In this document: in pieces, positions 1 through 7,838 of the stretch
Layout: every line of letters starts with the position of its first letter
Numbering within the stretch: position 1 is the stretch's first letter
From: Caulobacter sp.
GTDB lineage: Bacteria; Pseudomonadota; Alphaproteobacteria; Caulobacterales; Caulobacteraceae
Assembly (NCBI GenBank): GCA_029866155.1
Contig: JARWZW010000069.1
Location: 1-64,000, forward strand
Length of the DNA: 64,000 nucleotides
Direction of reading: 5' to 3'
Program-made: the position numbers and the translations under genes
Notes under the pieces: model-generated
Told to the model about the DNA's origin: nothing
Seen by the model: only the letters and a program-made list of their open reading frames with translations
The model's database searches: none

Positions 1-39
1 CTTCTCTAGCGTCCCCAAGGTCGCTATCAACGGCCCAGA

Positions 40-116
40 GACTCCATAGCTCAGCTGGATAGAGCATCCGCCTTCTAAGCGGACGGTCGCAGGTTCGAAT
101 CCTGCTGGGGTCGCCA
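40..116 (+). tRNA. tRNA-Arg (anticodon TCT)
   Basis: The stretch folds as a complete tRNA. The 7-bp acceptor stem pairs bases 40-46 with 106-112 (one G-T pair), the D arm carries AGCTCAGCTGGATAGAGC, the anticodon loop CTTCTAA shows anticodon TCT, and the T arm contains GGTTCGAATCC. A CCA end is encoded at 114-116. TCT decodes AGA, an arginine codon that is rare in high-GC genomes. The 3' end of this gene is repeated at 28794-28808, which makes it a plausible integration site. A short T-rich stretch follows at 123-129. Confidence 0.95.
100..114 (+). repeat. Candidate attL: 3' end of tRNA-Arg
   Basis: The 15 bases TCCTGCTGGGGTCGC at the end of the tRNA gene occur again, identical and in the same orientation, at 28794-28808. 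After a one-base difference both copies continue ACC, and both have CAGGTT shortly upstream. Site-specific integrases often use tRNA 3' ends and leave this kind of direct repeat. No integrase gene was found, so the assignment rests on the repeat and the accessory content between the copies. Confidence 0.45.
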
Positions 117-172
117 CCTCTCCATTTTTCCAAAGATTTTCAATGTTTTGAATGGTTTGGGGTATTTTCCGG

Positions 173-631
173 TCAGTCTGTATCATATCCTGCTGCGGCG
201 AAATAGTTGGCGCAGTCGGCTTTTGAGCAGGTCTGGATGATCTGGGCGATGGCGTCCCAGAGCTGGTTGATCGTCCGGGCGGCAGCCTCTCGGAGCAGGG
301 CCTTGAGTTTGGCGAAGGCGTTCTCGATCGGATTGAGGTCTGGGCTGTAAGGCGGCAGGAACATCAGCTTTGCGCCGACGGCTGCTATGGCGTCCATGAC
401 CGGTGCGTTCTTGTGGGCTGGCAGATTGTCCATGACGACGATGTCGCCGGCCTTGAGGGTCGGGACTGGGTCCTGCTGGACACAGGCCAGGAACCAGGCC
501 CCGATCATGGGCCCGTCCAGGACCATCGGTGCGGTCGAGCCGCCAAGCCGCAGGGCTCCGACGAAGGTGGTGGTCTTCCAGTGGCCGTGGGGGACGCTGC
601 AGCTCAGCCTTTCGCCGGCTAATCGCGCCAA
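173..631 (-). pseudogene. IS630-family transposase, C-terminal fragment
   Basis: The roughly 150 readable residues match the C-terminal DDE domain of IS630 transposases. [13 protein letters not shown] carries the second catalytic Asp, and [19 protein letters not shown] carries the Glu. The N-terminal helix-turn-helix half (about 150-180 residues in the family) and the first catalytic Asp (usually FIDET) are missing: upstream of [10 protein letters not shown] the frame opens with a TTG inside unrelated sequence. The fragment lies 56 bases from the tRNA-Arg gene, on the side where an element's integrase would be expected, so the insertion may have removed or displaced one. It is almost certainly inactive. 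Confidence 0.85.
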
Positions 632-689
632 TAGTGTACATCAGGGCAAAGGCACTATTGGAGGAGGATAGGGGAGGGCTGGCCAGTTG

Positions 690-879
690 TTCGACGCCTG
701 CAGCGAAGTCAACGCCCCCCATTGCAAGCACGACTTCGGCACCCTGACCGTCGCGGGGGGCCAAGGTCATTTTCAAGATCGATGACGACGACCGCGAGCT
801 GACTTGTGGGTCAGAGGATCCAGCGGATCCGCTGTCAGTTCGGCGGTTCAAGACGGTGCTGCAGGCGGAGGAGTGGTGA
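690..879 (+). pseudogene. DUF3768 protein remnant with a frameshift
   Basis: Two overlapping plus-strand frames give one recognisable DUF3768 C-terminus. The first reads KHDFGTLTVAGG and the second reads FKIDDDDRELTCGSEDPADP and ends at a TGA at 877-879. The frames join if one G is removed from the G run near 755-760, so a one-base slip is the simplest explanation. The N-terminal part is not recognisable. DUF3768 genes are common on plasmids and integrative elements of alphaproteobacteria, which agrees with the mobile context here. The function of the family is unknown to me. Confidence 0.6.
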
Positions 880-1024
880 GGGGGATCGTGGACGAGCCCC
901 AAGGGCTGAGCGTCAAGCGCTCGCTCGGCGCCCCGGTCCGACGAAGGGCGCCAATTGCAGCTGGCTTATCGTGCTCGAACCCTCTGCCTTGACCGACGCC
1001 GTTAGCGCGGTGGGGCGGGATGGA

Positions 1025-1849
1025 TCAGCTGACCCCCGCAAAACCCCAGGTCAGGCTTGAGAATACCGTATCGAAGTCGGCTTTTGGATCGCCGGCGATC
1101 GGGCGCGTCCAGACCACATTCAGCTGCCACAGGCCGGTGTTGCGGGCTCTGAACACCGCCCGGCCGGCAGGGTCGGTCCGCAGGGTCTGCACCGGCTTGG
1201 CGTCGGCCCGCAGGTCGTTGAGACGGATCAGCGCGCCCGCCAACGGCTTGCCCTGATAATACACCCGCACTGGAAAATCCCGCGCTGTCGACGTTGCATA
1301 GGGATTGCGTTCCGGCACGATTTCCAGGGTCAGCCCAACGGGCCGGGTCACTTGAGGCTGTGGCGCCGCGCCCGGGCGGCCGACCTGGATCAGGGTCTTG
1401 GCCCGGCGGCTGTAGGTTTCGCGGCCGGGGCGACCGTCCATCTTGCGCCTGGCCCGTTCCCGGATCGCCGGGGTCAGGCCCTCTTCCTTTAGGTAGCCGT
1501 TGAATCGCGAGGCAGGCAGGTCGCTGTAGGCCTGGCCGCTTTCCAGCACCAACAGATGCGCGCCGGGCATTAACAGCAGGATTTCCAGATCGCGACTAAG
1601 GGCCGGCGGCAAACCCTGGCGATGGTCGCTCGCCTTGCCGTCCGGACCGACCGAGCGCAGCCTGACGACCCGGGCGGCCGCCACAGACCAGCGGTTGCGG
1701 TCGGGGCCATGGCCGACGAAGGGGGTAACAGCGGCGACACCGGGCTGGTTCAACCAGAACGCGGTGGGTTGCAACCACATGTCATGGGCCAGGGCCGGCA
1801 GGGCGACGACCGCGCTGAAGGCCAGGGCAAGGGGGGCAAGGGGTCTCAG
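1025..1849 (-). CDS. DUF4198 periplasmic protein (probable metal-uptake accessory)
   Basis: A 274-residue protein of the DUF4198 type, often encoded beside nickel/cobalt uptake genes. The sequence has MWLQPTAFW near the start, a VGLTLEIVPERNPY segment, then FPVRVYYQGKPLAGALIRL, an Ig-like carboxypeptidase-regulatory fold signature (roughly residues 170-240), and ends with WQLNVVWTRP. The first ATG in frame (1780) would delete a good signal peptide; coding continues upstream to a CTG at 1847-1849, preceded by GGAG with 7-base spacing, giving LRPLAPLALAFSAVVALPALA plus HD. The upstream gene stops only 4 bases before this CTG, so translation is probably coupled. It is the last gene of the hupE cassette. 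Metal specificity cannot be told. Confidence 0.7.
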   Translation of the reverse strand: MRPLAPLALAFSAVVALPALAHDMWLQPTAFWLNQPGVAAVTPFVGHGPDRNRWSVAAARVVRLRSVGPDGKASDHRQGLPPALSRDLEILLLMPGAHLLVLESGQAYSDLPASRFNGYLKEEGLTPAIRERARRKMDGRPGRETYSRRAKTLIQVGRPGAAPQPQVTRPVGLTLEIVPERNPYATSTARDFPVRVYYQGKPLAGALIRLNDLRADAKPVQTLRTDPAGRAVFRARNTGLWQLNVVWTRPIAGDPKADFDTVFSSLTWGFAGVS

Positions 1850-1853
1850 TGAA

Positions 1854-2333
1854 CTACTCCATGTGATCGGACTGATAGGCGGGAACCGACACCAGCGGCA
1901 GGGCGACTGCCAGAACTGCGACGGCGATCAGCCAACTGGCCGCCACCTGGACGGCGATGCGGGCGCCCTTTCGGATCAGCCAGCCAGCGGGCAAGGCCAG
2001 GAAGATCCAGGGAGCGACCAGCGCAAGCAGATCCTGCCGGCCGCCAGCGGCGAGCAGGGCTCCGGTCCACAGGCCGGCGTTGGCTGCCATCCCAAGGGAA
2101 AGGTAGGGTCCAGGCCCCTTAGGCAGATAGCTCGTTGCGGCGTTGAGGATCACCGATGCGAAGGCGGCGGAAGCCAGAATTGATGACCATGTGGCGGGGA
2201 CCGAGGAATACCCAGCGCAAAGAATGATCGCCGCCCAAAAGCCGGCTGCAATCATCAGGATACGCCAGGGCGCGCACCCAAGGCTAAGACCAAGGGCCGC
2301 GCTGAGCAGCGAACCGGCCAGCAGCGTATTCAT
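1854..2333 (-). CDS. Integral membrane protein of the hupE cassette, family not recognised
   Basis: A 159-residue hydrophobic protein with about five predicted membrane segments (for example SLLSAALGLSLGC, ILMIAAGFWAAIILCAG, LLALVAPWIFLALPAGW and WLIAVAVLAVALPLV). I do not recognise a family. The start ATG at 2333 overlaps the hupE stop (ATGA), and the gene is followed 4 bases later by the DUF4198 start, so all three are probably translated together. The position between HupE and DUF4198 suggests a membrane partner in metal handling, but this is inferred from context only. Confidence 0.7.
   Translation of the reverse strand: MNTLLAGSLLSAALGLSLGCAPWRILMIAAGFWAAIILCAGYSSVPATWSSILASAAFASVILNAATSYLPKGPGPYLSLGMAANAGLWTGALLAAGGRQDLLALVAPWIFLALPAGWLIRKGARIAVQVAASWLIAVAVLAVALPLVSVPAYQSDHME
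1857..1860 (-). promoter_or_regulatory. Shine-Dalgarno GGAG that supports a CTG start
   Basis: On the minus strand GGAG lies 7 bases before the CTG at 1849 and overlaps the last sense codon (GAG) of the upstream gene. No ATG, GTG or TTG exists in the correct frame between the upstream stop and the signal peptide, so this site decides the start of the DUF4198 gene. Confidence 0.5.
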
Positions 2334-2956
2334 GCTGCGGCCAGCGCCTGGACCACGAACCAACCGCCGGCGGCGGCGATCGCTGCTCCTGCGCCGCGCA
2401 GGGCCAGCCGTCCCGGCGGATAGCGGCTAAGCAGACCCAGGGCGATGCCGGCCAGGTGGAGCAGGCCGGTCGCCAGCACAAACCCCAGGCTGTAGGCTAA
2501 GGGATCGCCGGCGACGGGAAGCTCCTGTCCGTGGGCAAAGCCGTGAAACAGTCCGAACAATCCGACCATAAGACAAGCCGCCCAGACGGGGGCCCGTTGC
2601 GCAAAGGCAATGGCGAGGCCAAGGACCAGCACCGACAGGGCGATACCAAGTTCGACGGGCGGAAACGGAAGTCCGGCCATGCCGCCGACCCCGCCGACCG
2701 CCATCACGGTGGGAAACACCATCGGCAGCAGAAGGATCAGGGGCCTGCCCAGAAAGGCGCCCCAGATTCCCACCGCCACCATGGCTAGCAGATGGTCGAA
2801 TCCCCGCAGGGGATGGGCGAAACCGGCCACAAACCCGCCTTCCAGCGCTGCGCCTGTATGCGCCGCCGCCGGTCCGGCGGCGATCAGCGCCAACAGGCCC
2901 AGGACCACGGCCGCCGGCCGGCTGAAACCGTTCAGCGGCCGATCGCCGCGGCTCAT
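2330..2956 (-). CDS. HupE/UreJ family membrane protein (probable Ni/Co transporter)
   Basis: A 208-residue protein with an N-terminal signal-like segment (VVLGLLALIAAGPAAAH) followed by five or six membrane segments. It shows the family hallmarks HPLRGFDHLLAMVAVG (residues about 47-62) and FHGFAHGQE (about 138-146), whose His and Asp residues are thought to bind the metal. HupE/UreJ proteins are secondary nickel or cobalt permeases encoded in hydrogenase and urease loci; neither enzyme is visible here. The start ATG at 2956 overlaps the stop of virB11 (ATGA), so the cassette appears to be the tail of the virB operon, an unusual combination. The stop overlaps the next gene in the same way. Confidence 0.88.
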   Translation of the reverse strand: MSRGDRPLNGFSRPAAVVLGLLALIAAGPAAAHTGAALEGGFVAGFAHPLRGFDHLLAMVAVGIWGAFLGRPLILLLPMVFPTVMAVGGVGGMAGLPFPPVELGIALSVLVLGLAIAFAQRAPVWAACLMVGLFGLFHGFAHGQELPVAGDPLAYSLGFVLATGLLHLAGIALGLLSRYPPGRLALRGAGAAIAAAGGWFVVQALAAA

Positions 2957-3948
2957 GGCTGGCGACCTTCCTGAAAGGTGACCTGCGATACGGTCCGGCG
3001 GCCTTCCCGCCGGGTCAACTGGACGAACACATCGACGACCCCGCGCACATAGTCAGCGATTTCCTGCCGCCCCAGCGCCAGACCCGATTGCAACACCAGC
3101 AGGGCCAATTGATCGACTGCGCCCCGGGGGCTGTCCGCATGGATGGTAGTGATCGAACCTGGATGGCCGGTATTGACGGCGCGCAGGAAACTGGAGGCTT
3201 CCCGACCTCGCAGTTCGCCCAGGATTATTCGGTCTGGCCGCATCCGGAGCGCCGCCTGCACCAGGTCGTCGGTAGTTACCTTCGCCTCGCCGGTCTCGCC
3301 GCGCACGGCCAATAGCCCGACGGCATTGGCGTGGCCCAGCTGCACTTCCGGCGCGTCCTCGATCAGGATCAGCCGTTCCTGGTCGGGAATTTCCTTCAGG
3401 AGGGCATTGAGAAAGGTGGTCTTGCCGGTCGATGTACCGCCGCTGACCACGATGTTCTTGCGGGCCCGAACCGCCATCTTGAGGAATCCGGCAGTGTCGC
3501 CGGCCTGCAGCAGGTCCCTGAGGGTCGCATCCAGCATCTCGGAGTCCGAAGCCCCGGTGGTGCGCACCTCGGCAAAGGCCCCCGCGCGCTGGAAATCGTC
3601 GAGATTGAGATCGGCCACGACATGCTTGCGCACCGCCATGGCCATGGGACCGCGCGTGGCGGGGGCCGCGACGATCTGCACCCGTTCCCCGGAAGGCAGG
3701 GTCGCGGACAACAACGGATGCTCACGGCTGACGCCCTGGCTGGAAAGGCTGGCGATCTGGCGGGCCAGCCGCATCAGGGTTGTCTCGTCCAGGCCAGGGG
3801 CTGCGTGGCGTTCCAGTCTTCCTTCGAGGGTTTCTACCCAGGCCTCGCCAGGCCGGTTGACGAAGATATCGGTAACGTCCGGCCGGTCGAGTAGATAGGC
3901 CAGGGGCGCCAGATAGGTGATGAGATAGACCGCCGGGGCGTTGCTCAT
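2953..3948 (-). CDS. virB11: VirB11 secretion ATPase
   Basis: A 331-residue traffic ATPase of type IV secretion, a hexameric cytoplasmic motor that works with VirB4. Walker A is GGTSTGKTTFLNALL (about residues 167-181), an Asp box appears in LILIEDAPE, Walker B in RPDRIILGEL, and the His box in TGHPGSITTIHADSP. Length and domain order are normal: an N-terminal domain to about residue 140, then the RecA-like domain. The ATG overlaps the virB10 stop by 4 bases and the TGA overlaps hupE. All motifs are intact, so the protein should be active. Confidence 0.95.
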   Translation of the reverse strand: MSNAPAVYLITYLAPLAYLLDRPDVTDIFVNRPGEAWVETLEGRLERHAAPGLDETTLMRLARQIASLSSQGVSREHPLLSATLPSGERVQIVAAPATRGPMAMAVRKHVVADLNLDDFQRAGAFAEVRTTGASDSEMLDATLRDLLQAGDTAGFLKMAVRARKNIVVSGGTSTGKTTFLNALLKEIPDQERLILIEDAPEVQLGHANAVGLLAVRGETGEAKVTTDDLVQAALRMRPDRIILGELRGREASSFLRAVNTGHPGSITTIHADSPRGAVDQLALLVLQSGLALGRQEIADYVRGVVDVFVQLTRREGRRTVSQVTFQEGRQP

Positions 3949-5156
3949 CGGGAGGGTCCCACGGCGGAGAAGTCCAGATCCCGGGCCACGAAGATGCGGA
4001 TCGCCTCGCCCTGTCTGACCTTGATGGTGGGCGCTATGTCCTCGCCCTGGAGCGCCGAACTGGCTGCGCCAAGGGCCGCGCCGGGGGAGCCGATGGTCAC
4101 CTGGGTGGCGGGAGTCTCTCCCAGGGAGGACACTGAGGCGTTCAGAGCCGATAACAGGATGGCGCCGCCGTAGCGCTGGAAGAAGTGGCGATCGACTTTG
4201 CCATCAAGTCCGCCCCGGCCCAGGGCATCGCCGCCGGGAGATCCGATCTGGATTGAGACACCGTCGGGCCGGATCACTCGGGTCCAGATGACAAAGGCGC
4301 GGGACTGGCCCTTGGCGACAGCGCTCTTGTACTGGCCGATGATGCGGCTGCCCCGGGGGATCATCACATATTTGCCGTCGAAACTGAGGACGTCACGGCT
4401 GACCACTGCTCGGGTGTAGCCGGGCAGATCTGAATTGATCGCCGTTTCCAGGACGCCGGGGATCACTGTCCCCTGGGGAACCAGAGCGTAAAGCGCGCCC
4501 ATCGAGGTGGCGCTGGCACGCTCGGGGGTCTCGTCTCCGACGCGGCGGGCGAACTGCTCGTCCCCGTTGATCTGTGGTCGTCCCGCTGCAGCTGGCGCTC
4601 CCGGCACTCCCACGGCGACCCCGGCTGCACCCAGCGGCGGCGGCAAGCCGTCAGGCGCCTGAAGTTGGGCCAGTTGCACCGAGCCCTCCGGTCCTGCCCC
4701 CGCCTGGCCCATATCGACGATCATCGTCGGGGCCCGCAAGCGCGCGGCCATATCGATCGACGGACGCGTGGTTACGATGGAGAAGCTGGGTGGATTGCCG
4801 CTGCCGGGGCCGGTAACCATCGGGCTGTAGATGGGAACCGGCGCTGTGGTGATCGGAATGATCTGACCCTCAGGGACGCCCTGTGAAACGGCCGGCAATA
4901 TCGGCGGCGGCGCTTCGGCCATGGCGGAAGGCGCCGGCCCGCCCCGCAGTGTCAGGCGTTGCTCGTTGGCTTCAACGCGCCGGGAATTGAGGACTGCGAA
5001 CATTATCACACCCACCAGGATGAAGCCTGCGACCACAAGCGCGGTGCTTGACCCGCGACCGGCGGCGCCGACCGATGGCTCCGCTTCGGCGCTGGCCAGG
5101 GACAGGTCTTCGGCACTGAATTCGGTACGGGGATCGCCGGGCATGTTGCGGGTCAC
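3945..5156 (-). CDS. virB10: VirB10/TrbI core-complex protein
   Basis: A 403-residue bitopic protein that spans inner membrane and periplasm and forms the inner ring of the outer-membrane core complex with VirB9. One membrane segment lies near residues 36-55 (ALVVAGFILVGVIMFAVLN). A proline-rich periplasmic linker follows, then the conserved TrbI domain from about residue 220: VPQGTVIPGVLETAINSDLP, YVMIPRGSRIIGQY and FVIWTRVIRPDG. The antenna region near FFQRYGGAILLSAL is present. It overlaps its neighbours on both sides by 4 bases, which indicates tight translational coupling in the order virB8-B9-B10-B11. Confidence 0.94.
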   Translation of the reverse strand: MTRNMPGDPRTEFSAEDLSLASAEAEPSVGAAGRGSSTALVVAGFILVGVIMFAVLNSRRVEANEQRLTLRGGPAPSAMAEAPPPILPAVSQGVPEGQIIPITTAPVPIYSPMVTGPGSGNPPSFSIVTTRPSIDMAARLRAPTMIVDMGQAGAGPEGSVQLAQLQAPDGLPPPLGAAGVAVGVPGAPAAAGRPQINGDEQFARRVGDETPERASATSMGALYALVPQGTVIPGVLETAINSDLPGYTRAVVSRDVLSFDGKYVMIPRGSRIIGQYKSAVAKGQSRAFVIWTRVIRPDGVSIQIGSPGGDALGRGGLDGKVDRHFFQRYGGAILLSALNASVSSLGETPATQVTIGSPGAALGAASSALQGEDIAPTIKVRQGEAIRIFVARDLDFSAVGPSR

Positions 5157-5911
5157 TGCGAGACTCCTGACTTGGCCTCGGCCATGGAACGGGCGACGGC
5201 CTGCCCATATCCGCGATTGATCACCTGGGTCACCTGCTTGCCGTTGCGCAGAACAAAGCGCGGCGACAGCTGCTGGACGACCACGACCTGGCCGCGCATG
5301 CCGGAATTGACCAGGCTTTCAGCGCCCTCGGCATCGACGGCGAAAATGGCTGGAATGGCCGCCTCGGCCGGAAACTCGAAATAGGTCATCCGGCCGTCGT
5401 CAAAGATCCGGGCCGGGGTGTTTTCCGGCGATCCGGTCACGGCATAGGCCTGGTTGGCCACCACCGGTTCGGGTTCGGGGATCACCACTGGCGCCATCGG
5501 AAGGGCGACAGCCACTGGCGCATAGGCAAAACGGATGGAATAGGGCGTCACGGTGCGCGACGCCTTGGGGGCCACCCGCAGCTCGAAACTGTAGCGCCGC
5601 TGGCTGGTGACCACGGTCATGTTGGTGGCGATCAACCGGTCGAGGGGCTTGAGGAACAACAGGTTGGCCTTGCGGTTCGGGGTCACCTGCCAGCCCAGGG
5701 CGTCGCCGATCGCGACGTTCTCGATCCGCTCCCCCTCACCGAATTCCAGCATCATCTGGTAGCCCAGCTGGCCCTGCAGCATCACCACCTGGTCAGGGTC
5801 ATAATCGACGGTCTGGATACGGGGATCGAGGTCGACGGGACGGGGACTGACGGCCGCCTGCGCCGCAAGGGGCAGGGCCGCCAGAAGGACGGCGATCAGC
5901 AGGCGGGTCAT
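5153..5911 (-). CDS. virB9: VirB9/TrbG/CagX outer-membrane core protein
   Basis: A 252-residue periplasmic protein with a clear Sec signal peptide, MTRLLIAVLLAALPLAAQA. The N-terminal domain carries DPRIQTVDYDPDQVVML and the FGEGERIENVAIGD segment typical of VirB9. The C-terminal domain begins around residue 160 and has TYFEFPAEAAIPAIFAVD, the usual contact region with VirB10 and VirB7, and ends with VINRGYGQAVA. VirB7, the small lipoprotein that normally stabilises VirB9, has no obvious gene in the operon. The start overlaps the virB8 stop by 4 bases. Confidence 0.94.
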   Translation of the reverse strand: MTRLLIAVLLAALPLAAQAAVSPRPVDLDPRIQTVDYDPDQVVMLQGQLGYQMMLEFGEGERIENVAIGDALGWQVTPNRKANLLFLKPLDRLIATNMTVVTSQRRYSFELRVAPKASRTVTPYSIRFAYAPVAVALPMAPVVIPEPEPVVANQAYAVTGSPENTPARIFDDGRMTYFEFPAEAAIPAIFAVDAEGAESLVNSGMRGQVVVVQQLSPRFVLRNGKQVTQVINRGYGQAVARSMAEAKSGVSQ

Positions 5912-6621
5912 TGGGGCCTCACGGAGGGAATGACGCCGATGGTTTCAGCGTCGCGACGATAGGCGGTGACCTGGAATCCCAGGGGATTGAGGAACCGGTC
6001 CTCCATCCGCATCGGCGCGCCGCTGTAGCGATAGCTGATCACCGCTGCATAGGGACGTCGCTCGCCGGCCCCGGCCCCGCCGTCCCGACGTTCGGTTTCG
6101 AACCGCACCAGGGCGGTCGAGCTGGATAGCACCGATATGCTCTTGATCGTCGTCTGCACGACGGTGGTTGGCGGATAGAGAACGCCAGGGCTCTGAGGGT
6201 TGCTCAGGGCCATCGAGCGGATGTAATCGTCCCGGGCGGGGCCCAGGGTCCACTGCGTCACCTTGCGATAGTTCGGTTGAAGGTCGGAGGCGTCGAAGGT
6301 CTCCCGCGCCAACACATACTGAGCCAGAAACGCCTGGGTGATCGCGCCGTCCTGGGACATTGCGCCGGGTTTCAGGGCCTGGGCAGTCTCAATGTACCCC
6401 GTCTGACGGTCCACCGTGATGGTGTAGGGAACCACCGTCTTCAGCGGGATCAGGCTGGCCAGGGCCGCCGCCTCCAGGACCGCCACCAGTCCGGCAGCGC
6501 CGGCGACAATCCAGGCCAGTTTGCGCGACGCCCGCAAGGCGCCGTGGACGTCCTGCGACCAGGACCCGGATTCGGCGTAATAGGTGTCGCGATCGGCGAC
6601 CGGGGGCTTGTCGATCTTCAT
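5908..6621 (-). CDS. virB8: VirB8/TrbF inner-membrane assembly factor
   Basis: A 237-residue bitopic protein. The cytoplasmic head has YYAESGSWSQDVHGALRASR, followed by one membrane segment near residues 36-58 (LAWIVAGAAGLVAVLEAAAL). The NTF2-like periplasmic domain contains PYTITVDRQTGYIE, the conserved FLAQYVLARETFD, the NP turn in ALSNPQSPG and the final strand LNPLGFQVTAYRRD. Length matches the family. It is translationally coupled to virB6 upstream and virB9 downstream. VirB8 nucleates assembly of the inner-membrane part of the channel. Confidence 0.93.
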   Translation of the reverse strand: MKIDKPPVADRDTYYAESGSWSQDVHGALRASRKLAWIVAGAAGLVAVLEAAALASLIPLKTVVPYTITVDRQTGYIETAQALKPGAMSQDGAITQAFLAQYVLARETFDASDLQPNYRKVTQWTLGPARDDYIRSMALSNPQSPGVLYPPTTVVQTTIKSISVLSSSTALVRFETERRDGGAGAGERRPYAAVISYRYSGAPMRMEDRFLNPLGFQVTAYRRDAETIGVIPSVRPQ

Positions 6622-7838
6622 TGGTCTCTCCGGACGCTGCTAGCCGCCCGCCTGGGTTGGGCCGTACGTCGATAGGTCTGGCCGAGCGGCGGCGACGCCT
6701 GGGGGCCACCGGCGGTCTTGACGTCGCTCCGAAGGGTGACGGTTCGCCGGCCGGTCGCAGGTTCGCCATCCGGTTGCCTGGCGTCGCGGCGCTCCATCGC
6801 GGCGGCCGCAGCAGCAATCGCTGTCGCACGGGCGGGGGCCTGGGTTTCGATCGTTCGGCTCGACGTGGCGGCCTGGCTGTCTCCCTGCCTCGAAACTTCC
6901 CGACTCCCGCCAACATCAACGTCAGCGACAGGTTGGCGGTCAGCGCGGTTGGGCAGCCTGAAGCCGGCCGCGACCATCCCCACGGCCACCCCCAGCGACA
7001 GGGCGACGCCCGAGAAAATCATCGACAGAAGCAGGATCGAGGAGGTCGGGCCCAGATCCACAACCCCGGCCGCCCTGGCCTCGGCCAGTCGGACCAGATG
7101 CGGCTCCAGCAGGACCAGTTGTCCAACAAGACAAAGTACGGCCAGCATCGGAGCGAGGGCAAATGCGATAGCGGCGCGGAGCCACCCCTCGAACAGGCCA
7201 CGAGTCACATCGAACAGCAGAAAGGCCACGAAGATGGGCCCCAGGGCCAGCAGCAGCCCGAGCACGATCTTGGCCGTCAGTATGACCCCCAGGGTGGTCA
7301 TCAGCACCATGAAGGACGACAAATTCAGAGCGAAAGCGCCAAATCCGGCGCCGCCCTGGAAGGGTGAAACCTGGGTGGCGGCGGTCTTCTGCGTGAGGTA
7401 TGCGGCCGAGGCCTGCATCTCGTCATAGGCGGTCTGCAGTCCCTCCAGAGGCGCGCCGCCGAGCCGGGACTCGCCGGGTTGGATCGCCCCCAACATGCCG
7501 GCCCCCAACTGCTCCGGTCCCCGGAACAGCGTGTCGAACACGAGTTGCTGATAGGTCGGCCAGCTGGTCGCCAGGGCCAGGACCGCACCAATCTTCAGGA
7601 CCGTCATCGTAAGGTCGTCGATGCGCAGAGGCGCCCGGCCGATCATCAGCCGAAAGCCGAGGACGCCGATATACAGCGTCAACAGGATGGTCAGCGCGGC
7701 CGAGACCGGCGATCCGGGGCGAGAGATCGCGCCATAGCCGGCTTCGGCCATGTTGAGCACGTTGCACTCGACTGAGCCCAGGAGGCTTTCGACAAGGCCG
7801 GTCTCGGGTCCGGCCGCGGGGCAGGCGGTGATGGCCAT
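6618..7838 (-). CDS. virB6: VirB6/TrbL polytopic channel protein
   Basis: A 406-residue membrane protein with about six membrane segments, for example AALTILLTLYIGVLGFRLMI, SSFMVLMTTLGVILTAKIVL and LLALGPIFVAFLLFDVTRGL; the LGPIFVAFLLFD segment is conserved in VirB6. The last 100 or so residues are hydrophilic and Arg/Ala-rich (RRTAQPRRAASSVRRDQ) with no recognised domain. The ATG shares one base with the virB4 stop. The gene sits directly after virB4, where virB5 is found in many systems; no virB5 was found. Confidence 0.9.
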   Translation of the reverse strand: MAITACPAAGPETGLVESLLGSVECNVLNMAEAGYGAISRPGSPVSAALTILLTLYIGVLGFRLMIGRAPLRIDDLTMTVLKIGAVLALATSWPTYQQLVFDTLFRGPEQLGAGMLGAIQPGESRLGGAPLEGLQTAYDEMQASAAYLTQKTAATQVSPFQGGAGFGAFALNLSSFMVLMTTLGVILTAKIVLGLLLALGPIFVAFLLFDVTRGLFEGWLRAAIAFALAPMLAVLCLVGQLVLLEPHLVRLAEARAAGVVDLGPTSSILLLSMIFSGVALSLGVAVGMVAAGFRLPNRADRQPVADVDVGGSREVSRQGDSQAATSSRTIETQAPARATAIAAAAAAMERRDARQPDGEPATGRRTVTLRSDVKTAGGPQASPPLGQTYRRTAQPRRAASSVRRDQ

